A stretch of DNA of 64,000 nucleotides from SKIA01 sp047602905 (GTDB lineage: Archaea > Nanobdellota > Nanobdellia > Woesearchaeales > SKIA01). Positions 54,226-61,607 of this stretch are shown here, piece by piece. Made by a program: the position numbers and the translations under genes. The stretch spans positions 41,161-105,160 of the forward strand of contig JBLKOP010000003.1 of assembly GCA_047602905.1 (NCBI GenBank), read 5' to 3'. How positions within the stretch are numbered: position 1 is the stretch's first letter; the number at the start of each line of letters is the position of its first letter. Under the pieces are notes generated by a model. It was not told the DNA's origin. It was given only the letters and a program-made list of their open reading frames with translations, and made no database searches.

Positions 54226-54298
54226 CGACCCCGGCCAGACTTGAACTGGCGACCTGTCCGTTAACAGCGGACCGCTCTACCTACTAAGCTACGGGGTC
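54226..54298 (-). tRNA. tRNA-Asn(GTT)
   Basis: Read on the - strand, GACCCCG pairs with CGGGGTC and G73 follows, as expected for Asn. The anticodon stem-loop is GTCCG-CTGTTAA-CGGAC with anticodon GTT. The T-loop is TTCAAGT. No intron is present. It lies between aspS and gatC on the same strand. Confidence 0.95.
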
Positions 54299-54345
54299 AA
54301 TACTACATACCGCGACTAAAACAGTATTTAAATAGATTGTTATTC

Positions 54346-55647
54346 TTACGGAGTCAGTCGCTGAGTATCCCGAGGCAAGAACGTTACTTCGCGAACATTC
54401 TTAATACCTAATAGTAACATAAGCATTCGTGTAGGACTAACAGCAAACCCTCCATGAGGAGGACAACCAAAACGAAAGAAATTTAGGTAATCCTCTAAAA
54501 TACCTAAGTCCAAACCCTTCTCAACAGCCTGTTGCTTAAGAACATCAGGTCTCTGCTCTCGCTGAGCACCAGTAGTAATCTCTAATCCCTTCCAGAGCAA
54601 ATCAAAACTTTTTGTCTCAGAAGAGTCTTTCTTCATATGATAAAACGGCCGAATACTCCAAGGATAATCAGTTACGAAAACAAATTCGTGACCAAATTCT
54701 TCTTTGATAAGCTCAAAAAGCAACTTCTCACCTTCAGAATCCAAATCGCCCTCTAAATGGTGTCCTTTCTCTTCTTGTAAGCGTCTAATAGCATCAGCAA
54801 AACGGATGCGAGGAAACGGTGTTGTAGGAACAACAACATCAACTCCAAACATCTCCTTAATCTTACTACCATACTCTTCATGAACACGTCCAAGAATGTA
54901 TGATAACCAAGACTCCTCAACCTGCATAACATCTTCATGTGAATCAATAAAAGAAATCTCCATGTCAACCATCGTAAACTCAGTATCGTGACGAGAGGTG
55001 TGAGAAGGATTAGCCCGAAAAACAGGACCAATCTCAAAAATCTTCTCAAAACCAGCAGCCATAGCCATCTGCTTATAAAACTGAGGACTCTGTGCCAAGT
55101 ACGCCTGCTGACCAAAGTAGTCAATACCAAACAACTCAGCACCAGACTCGCTAGGAGTGCCCATTAGTTTTGGAGAATATATTTGCAAGAAATCATTTGT
55201 ATCCCACCACTCACGCATAACCTTTTCCATAAACGTCCATATCTCAAAAATTAACGCGTTATGTGGTTTTCGTAACTCAAGCCAACGCCAATCTAAGCGA
55301 GTAGACAAACCTGCTTGAGCACTTCCCTTATCAACAACCTGCAAAGGAAGCTCAGGATCAGACTCAGAAAGAACCTCATACGAACTTACTTGTAACTCAA
55401 CACCAGAAGACGCTTGCTGAGAACTAACAACAACGCCAGTCACTGAAATAACAGACTCACGAGAAATCTTAGCTACTTCCTCAAAAAACTCCTTATCATC
55501 TTTTACAACACACTGAACAATACCATACCGATCACGAACCACTAAAAACTTTACTTTACTGTGGCTGCGTACTTCCTGAACAAACCCTTTAATAGTCGCG
55601 GTTTTATCGACAAGGCCTGTTAGTTGGTTAATTTTTGTTCGAGTCAT
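54346..55647 (-). CDS. aspS: Aspartyl-tRNA synthetase, archaeal type
   Basis: The 433-residue class II synthetase has an N-terminal OB fold (about 15-100) and the catalytic core. Motif 2 is FEIGPVFRANPSHTSRHDTEF, cut as GPVFRANPS and TSRHDTEF, near 212-232, and motif 3 GGFAVSPTRMLMLL near 405-418. FLAQSPQ-type substrate loop reads YLAQSPQFYKQM. Whether it also charges tRNA-Asn depends on OB-fold residues; the aligned anticodon-contact position reads Gln in FVQEV, which I cannot interpret with confidence. TTATAAAAC about 30 bases ahead supports ATG 55647. Confidence 0.95.
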   Translation of the reverse strand: MTRTKINQLTGLVDKTATIKGFVQEVRSHSKVKFLVVRDRYGIVQCVVKDDKEFFEEVAKISRESVISVTGVVVSSQQASSGVELQVSSYEVLSESDPELPLQVVDKGSAQAGLSTRLDWRWLELRKPHNALIFEIWTFMEKVMREWWDTNDFLQIYSPKLMGTPSESGAELFGIDYFGQQAYLAQSPQFYKQMAMAAGFEKIFEIGPVFRANPSHTSRHDTEFTMVDMEISFIDSHEDVMQVEESWLSYILGRVHEEYGSKIKEMFGVDVVVPTTPFPRIRFADAIRRLQEEKGHHLEGDLDSEGEKLLFELIKEEFGHEFVFVTDYPWSIRPFYHMKKDSSETKSFDLLWKGLEITTGAQREQRPDVLKQQAVEKGLDLGILEDYLNFFRFGCPPHGGFAVSPTRMLMLLLGIKNVREVTFLPRDTQRLTP

Positions 55648-55815
55648 AAGAGTGTGAGTATATTCAAAGAGTTTTATAAGTCTTCTCGCAAGAATACAAG
55701 CTTGTTTACTGGGTAAAGAAATACTTTTTATGCATTCACTTCATCTATCCGGAAAACTTCCCGTAATAAATAGTAGCAATTCTTTTAAACAACTCCTAAC
55801 TCACAAACAGCAAAC

Positions 55816-55921
55816 GACTCCGTGGCGTAGTCTGGTAACGCACACGACTGATAAATTGAATCAGTTACTACTGTTCAGTAAGGATATCGTGAGATCCCCG
55901 GTTCAAATCCGGGCGGAGTCA
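55816..55921 (+). tRNA. tRNA-Ile(GAT) with 37/38 intron
   Basis: GACTCCG pairs with CGGAGTC and A73 follows. The D-arm is GCGT-AGTCTGGTA-ACGC and the T-arm CCCGG-TTCAAAT-CCGGG. The anticodon stem CACGA/TCGTG (55843-55847 and 55887-55891) encloses 39 bases. Removing 55854-55885 leaves the loop CTGATAA, anticodon GAT. The 3' end overlaps the stop codon of the convergent LAGLIDADG gene. Confidence 0.88.
55854..55885 (+). other. 32-nt intron of tRNA-Ile
   Basis: The intron sits at the standard place, one base after the anticodon. Its inner helix pairs 55855-55861 (ATTGAAT) with 55873-55879 (GTTCAGT), using two or three G-U pairs. The central helix is weak: only C48-G83 and T49-G82 (555xx shortened to last two digits of 558xx) pair well. 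This is a relaxed bulge-helix-bulge motif. Confidence 0.7.
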
Positions 55922-56695
55922 TATAAATCCGTATTTAAGAACCTTAAATTTCTTACCGTACCCTAATTGTTCTAAGCATTCATCAAGTACACAAGTTACT
56001 TCACGAGAATCCTTAACTAACAAAGTAGTATGGATGAGACTTGCCCAACGAGGATTATCTCGTTTCTGAATATATGTCTTCGCAGACCAACCAAAATACA
56101 ACAATATGTCCTTCATATTATTCGCTAAAGCAACAGAAGTAACGTTAAAACGAAACGTTCTACGAAGATACCCATCAGTAAGCGTTAAGCCAAGCAAACA
56201 ACCCTCAAGAAACTCTCGTGAATACTCCTGAACAGAGTTCTTGAGGCGAACAGAAGCGGTCTTGTTATCATCAAAAAAACAATATTTGCGTATGAACTCA
56301 TAAATAAACTTAGAATGAACTTTTACGTATCCGCGATTATTGCCTTTTTCAGTAAGAGCCCAAGAAACACAACCAAACAGTTCAGAAAACATCCATTGAG
56401 TAAACGCGATAAGCTCACTATTTCGTGAATCAAGACAAACCTTTACTATATATCCTCCCTCACTACGAAACTGCGTCCCGTCTCCCATCCACATTCCAAC
56501 GTATAACCCAATAAGGCGCTCATCACGGCTACGCAGCTTCTTAACAAGGTTTTGTTTCGTAACAACAAAATCTTCTTGTACGTACTTCTTAACAGTATTT
56601 GGGCTATAGCCAAGCTCGCGAGAAACTCTCTTTAATGATGGATAATCCTCATAAAACGCTCTTATAAGAGCTTGTTCTGGACGAGAAACAACCAT
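55919..56695 (-). CDS. LAGLIDADG-type endonuclease with N-terminal HTH
   Basis: The 258-residue protein has an N-terminal HTH (about 7-40: SLKRVSRELGYSPNTVKKYV) and two LAGLIDADG motifs: LIGLYVGMWMGDGTQ (61-75, acidic D72) and FLEGCLLGLTLTDGYL (162-177, acidic D174). Both metal-binding acids are present, so it should be an active monomeric homing endonuclease or a domesticated relative. Its stop codon overlaps the last base pairs of the intron-bearing tRNA-Ile gene. TATA-like CTTAAAAG lies about 30 bases before the ATG. Confidence 0.82.
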   Translation of the reverse strand: MVVSRPEQALIRAFYEDYPSLKRVSRELGYSPNTVKKYVQEDFVVTKQNLVKKLRSRDERLIGLYVGMWMGDGTQFRSEGGYIVKVCLDSRNSELIAFTQWMFSELFGCVSWALTEKGNNRGYVKVHSKFIYEFIRKYCFFDDNKTASVRLKNSVQEYSREFLEGCLLGLTLTDGYLRRTFRFNVTSVALANNMKDILLYFGWSAKTYIQKRDNPRWASLIHTTLLVKDSREVTCVLDECLEQLGYGKKFKVLKYGFI

Positions 56696-56791
56696 GCTCT
56701 ATACTTGTTTCCTTCTTTTAAGTGATTTGTGGCTGTACATGTCCAGTGAGGTGCGAAAACAATATATACTGCTCCTTGCAGAAACAACTGT

Positions 56792-57886
56792 ATGCAACAA
56801 CCACTCCTGTACGAAGATCTTGTTAAACAACACGAACAAATCCTTCGCAGCTTACAGTACGAGAGCGGATTATTTGCTGCGAGCAGCAAAACAGTAGCTA
56901 CAGGCTATGATAAGAGCTGGTTAAGAGACAACTTCTATGAATGCTTAGCCTTTGAGGTACTTGATGATTGGTCTGTTGTAGAAAAAACGTATGACGCCTT
57001 GCTGAAAGTGTTTGAGCATCACAAGGACAAAATCGTTTGGGCTACTCAAAACAAACCTACTGAGCGCTACCAGTACATTCATGCTCGTGTGCATCCAGAA
57101 ACGTTTGAGGAGTTCTGGGAGGAGTGGGGAAACAAACAAAACGACGCAGTAGGAGCGATATTGTTTCGTATTGGTGAGCTTGAAAAAAATAGGCCAGGAT
57201 GCATTTTTAAAAATGATGCTCACAAAGAACTCACTCAACTCCTTGTTGATTATTTATCCAGTATTGAGTATTGGCATGACTTAGATAGTGGTATGTGGGA
57301 GGAGGATGAAGAAATACACGCTTCTAGTGTTGGTGCTTGCGTTGCAGGTCTTAAAGCTGTTCGTGACTTGGAGGGAATTTATGTTGATAACGAACTCATT
57401 AGTAAAGGCGAGAAGATGCTTAATGAGCTTCTTCCTCGTGAGAGCAAAAACAAATTTGTTGATCTTGCTTTGCTGAGTCTTATTTGGCCGTACGGAGTAG
57501 TTAACAAAGACCAAGCAGACGATATTCTTGAAAACACTGAGTACTTGCTTGAGCGAGAACGAGGAGTTATTCGGTACAAAAACGATTATTACTATAACAA
57601 AAACCCTGATGGCTATAGTGAGGAGGCTGAGTGGACGTTTGGGCTTGCTTGGCTAGCAATTATTTATGAGCGGCGAGGAGAGCAAGAACGAGCACAGCAC
57701 TACGTAGATAAATTACTAAGTACAGTAACGCAGCAAGGAGTACCAGAGCTGTATTACTCTCACACAAACTTCTCTAACGAAAACAACCCTCTTGGTTGGA
57801 GTGAGAGTTTGTTTATCGTTGCTTTGCACGGGCTGAATAATAAGATTCTTGTTGGAGAAACGCTTCACGAAGCGCCAAACAATTAG
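56792..57886 (+). CDS. GH15/glucoamylase-like (alpha/alpha)6 protein
   Basis: The 364-residue protein resembles the GH15 glucoamylase/phosphorylase-kinase-like barrel. Key segments are TGYDKSWLRDNFYECLAF near 31-48 (the W-x-R-D start block), DLDSGMWEEDEEIHASSVG near 163-181 (the family's D-x-G-x-W-E), and EEAEWTFGLAWLAI near 276-289, which supplies a second acid. It has no signal peptide, so it probably works on internal glucan such as glycogen or trehalose. Length matches the bare catalytic domain without the N-terminal beta domain. Confidence 0.78.
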   Translation: MQQPLLYEDLVKQHEQILRSLQYESGLFAASSKTVATGYDKSWLRDNFYECLAFEVLDDWSVVEKTYDALLKVFEHHKDKIVWATQNKPTERYQYIHARVHPETFEEFWEEWGNKQNDAVGAILFRIGELEKNRPGCIFKNDAHKELTQLLVDYLSSIEYWHDLDSGMWEEDEEIHASSVGACVAGLKAVRDLEGIYVDNELISKGEKMLNELLPRESKNKFVDLALLSLIWPYGVVNKDQADDILENTEYLLERERGVIRYKNDYYYNKNPDGYSEEAEWTFGLAWLAIIYERRGEQERAQHYVDKLLSTVTQQGVPELYYSHTNFSNENNPLGWSESLFIVALHGLNNKILVGETLHEAPNN

Positions 57887-57897
57887 TGCAGTACTTG

Positions 57898-58731
57898 CTA
57901 GTCTAACTTCTTGCTCTCTTTGTTCTTTGGCAAAAAATTTTCTTGAGAAAGAATGCTTTTTCCAACAGTCTTTTCTATATCTTCTCTTGTTCTTCTCGCT
58001 ATACTCCCACCCTTATTTGCTGAGTCTTTGCATTCTATAAACCCTTGAGAATCAGCTTCTTTTGTTATATCAGTAGTAGCTTTTTCTCCAAGCATAGTAA
58101 GAATTAACTCCCAATCACTCATATGATCTCGTAAGTTCTGGTTTTTCTTCTGAAGCTGCTTGAACTCTTTGTATTCACCAACTGTTTTGCCAAACGTAGC
58201 TTTACTAATTTCATTAGTTAGTATCGCAAACTCATTTTTTGACTCTATCTTTCTATTCTTCCATTCATCCGTGAGCTCTTGACGAACAGCAATTCCTCGC
58301 AGCCGCTTATCAATCCACTCCTTAGGGTATCCTTTCAGTTCATAATACTCTTTTATACGGTCTTGACCTAACTCAGGATTCTCTATTTCTTCAATTCGCT
58401 CATAGCCAACCTGAGCAAGCCACTGCTTGAATGGTTCAGCTTTTTTTGAGGGAATGGACTGAATTATTCTAAATAACGATTTCGTATTCGCACAATCTGT
58501 TTCTCGTAACTTACCATCTGTTGCTTCTAATTTCAACTGTACACAATTTGTGGACAGTTCAATTCCTGCCTCAGACTCTCGTTTCTTAAGCATAGACCAA
58601 TAATTTCGAGGATTATTACTGTCTGTTAGAACTTTAACAACATCTATTACTGAAAAATACCATTCTTCTTTATACCAAGTTCTTCGAATTTTTTTATCTT
58701 CGAAAACTACGAGCTTATCCTTATCTTGCAC
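57898..58731 (-). CDS. BRO-family/phage antirepressor-like protein
   Basis: The protein of about 277 residues has an N-terminal Bro-N domain (KIRRTWYKEEWYFSVIDVVKVL, cut as RRTWYKEEWYFSVIDVV). The family-typical C-terminal part includes PFKQWLAQVGYERIEEI, KEWIDKRLRGIAVR, LTDEWK and NLRDHMSDWELILTMLGE. Such proteins are DNA-binding regulators of viruses and mobile elements. I choose GTG 58731, 30 bases after a GTATTTAAAC box; ATG 58791 lies upstream of that box. No other phage genes are present, so it is a stray or domesticated copy. Confidence 0.82.
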   Translation of the reverse strand: MQDKDKLVVFEDKKIRRTWYKEEWYFSVIDVVKVLTDSNNPRNYWSMLKKRESEAGIELSTNCVQLKLEATDGKLRETDCANTKSLFRIIQSIPSKKAEPFKQWLAQVGYERIEEIENPELGQDRIKEYYELKGYPKEWIDKRLRGIAVRQELTDEWKNRKIESKNEFAILTNEISKATFGKTVGEYKEFKQLQKKNQNLRDHMSDWELILTMLGEKATTDITKEADSQGFIECKDSANKGGSIARRTREDIEKTVGKSILSQENFLPKNKESKKLD

Positions 58732-58834
58732 TATTTTTTGTAAGGGTTTGGTGTTTAAATACTCTGTGTGCGTATGTCCAGTGCTAAACAAACGATTCCT
58801 TACCTTAGTTTGTTTACTTCTTTTAGTATTGCTT

Positions 58835-59425
58835 TTAACAAAAGTAGTTCTTGATAGCTTCTACTTCTTCGTTGGTTATTGTGTGTCCGTGTTCGTGAAC
58901 AAAAAATTCTATATCAACACCTGCTTGTTGTAATTGTTCTGCTAGCTTCTTTGATTCGCTGTAGGGAATCATGTGATCAGTTCTTCCTGCACTCACAAAC
59001 ACGTGTGCATCTTGTTGTGGAAACGACTGTTGTGGGAGAGGGATTTGTCCATGAAGCAAAGCAGCTTTTTTGATGATTCCTGGGTGTAGTTGTAGGAGTG
59101 CTGCTATCATGTTTGCTCCGTTACTAAAACCAACAAATAAGGCTTGCTCTAGTGAGAAATCTTCTTTTTTTGCTAGTTCTGGCAGCCACTCAGCAAGGTT
59201 TTTTGCTCGTGCTTGCAGGTCTTTTTCGTCAAAAACTCCTGGTCTGTGCCGCTTAAACCAACGAAGCATTCCTCGCTCAGTAACATCACCTTGCAAACCA
59301 ATAATCGTTGCTTCTGAGTTAATCATGCTTGCTAGTGTGTCTAAGTCGTGCATGTCTGCACCTGTTCCGTGCAAAGTAATAACTACTTCTTTACCTGCTT
59401 CTTGCTTGTGATATTCGTATGTCAT
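58835..59425 (-). CDS. MhqD-like alpha/beta hydrolase
   Basis: The 196-residue hydrolase belongs to the phospholipase/carboxylesterase-like group. LHGTGADMHDL lies near 18-28, the nucleophile Ser in GFSNGANMIA near 98-107, the Asp in SAGRTDHMIP near 150-159, and His in EHGHTITNEE near 178. The triad is complete. In bacteria such hydrolases (MhqD) are encoded with MhqO-type dioxygenases for quinone detoxification. It starts one base into the stop of that gene here, and is last in the operon. Confidence 0.85.
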   Translation of the reverse strand: MTYEYHKQEAGKEVVITLHGTGADMHDLDTLASMINSEATIIGLQGDVTERGMLRWFKRHRPGVFDEKDLQARAKNLAEWLPELAKKEDFSLEQALFVGFSNGANMIAALLQLHPGIIKKAALLHGQIPLPQQSFPQQDAHVFVSAGRTDHMIPYSESKKLAEQLQQAGVDIEFFVHEHGHTITNEEVEAIKNYFC

Positions 59426-60339
59426 TAGTTTAAGGGAGGAAGGTTGTTAATAATTTCTTGTCGGCGAGGCTCAAGGTGCGGAGGAAGAACGAAGGTGCTG
59501 CCGAGTTCTTCTTCGTCCTCATAAAAGCCTGGTCCGTTGGTGGCTACTTCAAACAGCACTCCTTGTGGTTCACGAAAATAGATGCTTTTGAAGTACACTC
59601 GGTTGATTATTGGGCTTGCGTGGTAGCGCTTACTTACTAGTTCTTGTAAAAACTCTTCTTGCTTGTCTGCTTCTATACCAAACGCTACGTGATGAATGCT
59701 GCCTACACCTTGCCTTGCTGCGGGGAGTTCTTTGTTCTCGATAATAGTGATTTCTTTTGCAAAACTTGCTTGCTTGTTTATGAACAAATACTTGTTTTCT
59801 TTGTTTGCTTCTTCTTCATACCCAAGTGTTCTGAGCGCACTTGCTGTTGCGCTTGCTGTGCGAACTGTGAGTTCTACACCGCAAAAACCGTTAATAGCAA
59901 CTTCTTTGTCTAGTGTGCTCGTGTTTGTTAGCGGGCTTTCTTGTTCTTGTAGGCCTAGTGGGAGTCCGTGCGGGTCGCTGAAATGAAGTTGTTGTTTGTT
60001 AAACGCATTAGTTACTTCTTCAAAAACTACTTGTTGTTTTTTGAGGTGTTCTTTCCAGAAACCAAAGCTGTTTTTTGGCACTCCAAAAAGTGTTCTGCTC
60101 GTTTCACCAACCCCTCGAGTTGCTGTTGGGAGATGCGTCCACGTAAAAAACGTCATGAGAAGACCAGGACTAGCTTCTTTATCTCCGTAGTAGAGGTGAT
60201 ACGTGCTTGGGTCGTCGTGATTAACCGTGTTTTTTACAAAGTACAGTCTTAATACTTTTGTGTAGAAGTGCTTGTTTTCTTTTGGCGTAGAACAAATAGC
60301 TGTTATGTGATGCAGGCCAGTGGTTTTATTTGCAGTCAT
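59425..60339 (-). CDS. MhqO-like ring-cleaving dioxygenase (VOC fold)
   Basis: The 304-residue protein has two vicinal-oxygen-chelate halves. Metal ligands appear as His in GLHHITAIC near 10, His in SIHHVAFGI near 213-214 and Glu in GVLFEVATNGPGF near 264. The layout SPGLLMTFFTW and GVPKNSFGFWKEHL matches the MhqO/MhqA group, which opens hydroquinone or catechol rings. It overlaps the Fur-family gene by 14 bases and touches the hydrolase gene, forming a three-gene operon. Composition is G/T-poor on this coding strand compared with other - strand genes. Confidence 0.85.
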   Translation of the reverse strand: MTANKTTGLHHITAICSTPKENKHFYTKVLRLYFVKNTVNHDDPSTYHLYYGDKEASPGLLMTFFTWTHLPTATRGVGETSRTLFGVPKNSFGFWKEHLKKQQVVFEEVTNAFNKQQLHFSDPHGLPLGLQEQESPLTNTSTLDKEVAINGFCGVELTVRTASATASALRTLGYEEEANKENKYLFINKQASFAKEITIIENKELPAARQGVGSIHHVAFGIEADKQEEFLQELVSKRYHASPIINRVYFKSIYFREPQGVLFEVATNGPGFYEDEEELGSTFVLPPHLEPRRQEIINNLPPLN

Positions 60340-60691
60340 TGCATACTCCGCGAACTTCTATTTGAAAACTACTGATTTTTCCAGGGATTTTGTCCTTAAG
60401 AAAATCTATGTTGTCAACATCAAAATGAATGACTTTACCGCTGTTCTCGCAAATAAAGTGGCAGTGGCTTTGCTTGTTCTTGGTGAACACTCTTGAGGAA
60501 CCGCAACGATACGCAAAGAGGTTGTTTGCTTCTACCTCTGCTTTTACGAAGCGATACACAGTAGCTTGCGAGATGTCTGTGTCAAGTTTGTTAGCAGCTG
60601 CTAAGAGCTCAGGAACGTCAAAGAACGTAGAGCATTTATTGATTGCTTCTTTTAGTGTTTGGTATTGTTTAGTGGTTCTGCTACGAGACAT
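60326..60691 (-). CDS. Fur-family regulator
   Basis: From ATG 60691 the protein is 121 residues, short for Fur. The DNA-binding half contains DISQATVYRFVKAEVEANN, cut as SQATVYRFVK, the typical recognition helix region. The metal half has SHCHFICENSGKVIHFD, where the second Cys of the usual C-x2-C is Ser, and ends with VRGVCNDC, an intact C-x2-C. It probably represses its own operon in response to metal or oxidants. The start follows CCTATAAA at the 30-base spacing. Confidence 0.85.
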   Translation of the reverse strand: MSRSRTTKQYQTLKEAINKCSTFFDVPELLAAANKLDTDISQATVYRFVKAEVEANNLFAYRCGSSRVFTKNKQSHCHFICENSGKVIHFDVDNIDFLKDKIPGKISSFQIEVRGVCNDCK

Positions 60692-60714
60692 GTTATTGAG
60701 AATGAGTTGCAATT

Positions 60715-60722
60715 TTTATAGG
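60715..60722 (-). promoter_or_regulatory. TATA box of the Fur-dioxygenase-hydrolase operon
   Basis: CCTATAAA on the - strand starts about 30 bases before ATG 60691. The space between contains ATTG...CAAT ends of an imperfect palindrome (about 60694-60712), a candidate site for the encoded regulator. Confidence 0.5.
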
Positions 60723-61046
60723 TTATGCAAAGAGAGCTTGAATTTTTTCTTGAAGCAGCTGACGGGTTTTTGTGTTTGTAATCGCACCTATTTTTTTAGT
60801 AATCAAGTCTTGATGCAGAGTAAATATCATATCGACATAGATATTACTGTCAAACCGTATATCTCCACTTGTGTGTTTTTTAAGAAGAGGGACTTCGTAC
60901 GTATTGATACTGCGTTGTTTAGTTGTAATCTGACATAATACCTGATTTTGTCCGCCAGGAGATGCAATAATAACTGCTGGGCGTAATTTGGTATTACTTA
61001 AATCACTGAAGGGAAACGTAACAAGAACGATATCGTACTTCTTCAT
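60723..61046 (-). CDS. MazF/PemK-like toxin
   Basis: The 107-residue protein matches the MazF/PemK/CcdB-fold toxins. The N-terminal DIVLVTFPFSDLSNTKLRPAVI block (cut as VTFPFSDLSNTKLRPAV) is the family signature, with the conserved Arg-Pro and a following ITTK. Such toxins cut mRNA. It overlaps the antitoxin gene by four bases. It lies just upstream of the Fur operon promoter on the same strand. Confidence 0.87.
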   Translation of the reverse strand: MKKYDIVLVTFPFSDLSNTKLRPAVIIASPGGQNQVLCQITTKQRSINTYEVPLLKKHTSGDIRFDSNIYVDMIFTLHQDLITKKIGAITNTKTRQLLQEKIQALFA

Positions 61047-61276
61047 TGTAAATACTTGAACGCTTCCTCATCTTCCTTACTCTCCCATGCTTGCGCAAGT
61101 GCTGCTTGTGAGAGCAGAGCTGCCTCAGGTACTTCTTGAGGAAGTGGCTTTATGATCATCTCGTTATCTTTGCTGATGACAAGCGCTTGTTCTCCTGTTT
61201 TAAACGCAGAAAACGCTTTAGGAATGGTTATCTGTCTTTTTGAAGATATGCGCACTGTACGAATCTCTTTATGCAT
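61043..61276 (-). CDS. AbrB/MazE-like antitoxin
   Basis: The 77-residue protein has an N-terminal SpoVT/AbrB swapped-hairpin DNA-binding domain (TVRISSKRQITIPKAF near 7-22) and a flexible acidic C-terminus that would bind the toxin. It overlaps the toxin gene by four bases. It should neutralise the toxin and autoregulate the pair. Confidence 0.85.
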   Translation of the reverse strand: MHKEIRTVRISSKRQITIPKAFSAFKTGEQALVISKDNEMIIKPLPQEVPEAALLSQAALAQAWESKEDEEAFKYLQ

Positions 61277-61392
61277 ACCATAAGTAAAGCAAGTAAAGTA
61301 ATTAAAGGTATCTGTTGTGTTTGTTATTGCTTTTAAAAAACTTATCCTATAAACACATAAATAGTATAAATTTCATAATACTTATGTTTCTT

Positions 61393-61545
61393 ATGGCAAC
61401 CAAAATATCTGTTTCTCACGAAACAAAAGAGCTACACAAAAACATCAACGCACCCTTCGACATCCTCTTATACAGACCAGAAGAATACGCAAAAGGAATA
61501 CGAGGACTTCTACCAGAACTCACCGAGCAAGAAGGAAAAAAATAA
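61393..61545 (+). CDS. Small 50-residue protein
   Basis: From ATG 61393 the product is 50 residues and polar (ISVSHETKELHKNI, then PFDILLYRPEEYAKGIRGLLPEL). AGTATAAA at 61363 is exactly 30 bases ahead and favours this ATG over the ones upstream. It resembles short ribbon-helix-like antitoxin proteins only vaguely. The truncated helicase gene follows. Confidence 0.5.
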   Translation: MATKISVSHETKELHKNINAPFDILLYRPEEYAKGIRGLLPELTEQEGKK

Positions 61546-61576
61546 CTCCCTAAGCACCGGACAAACAAGCAGAACA

Positions 61577-61584
61577 CTCATAAA
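61577..61584 (+). promoter_or_regulatory. TATA-like box of the truncated helicase gene
   Basis: CTCATAAA begins 31 bases before GTG 61608. It indicates that the helicase half is transcribed and started on its own, not cut from a longer frame. Confidence 0.45.
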
Positions 61585-61607
61585 GAATAACCTGTTTATT
61601 ACGCTCT

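Noticed and set aside
55730..55966. Frame of 78 residues across tRNA-Ile
   Set aside because: It runs through the tRNA gene and the end of the LAGLIDADG gene and has no family-like sequence.
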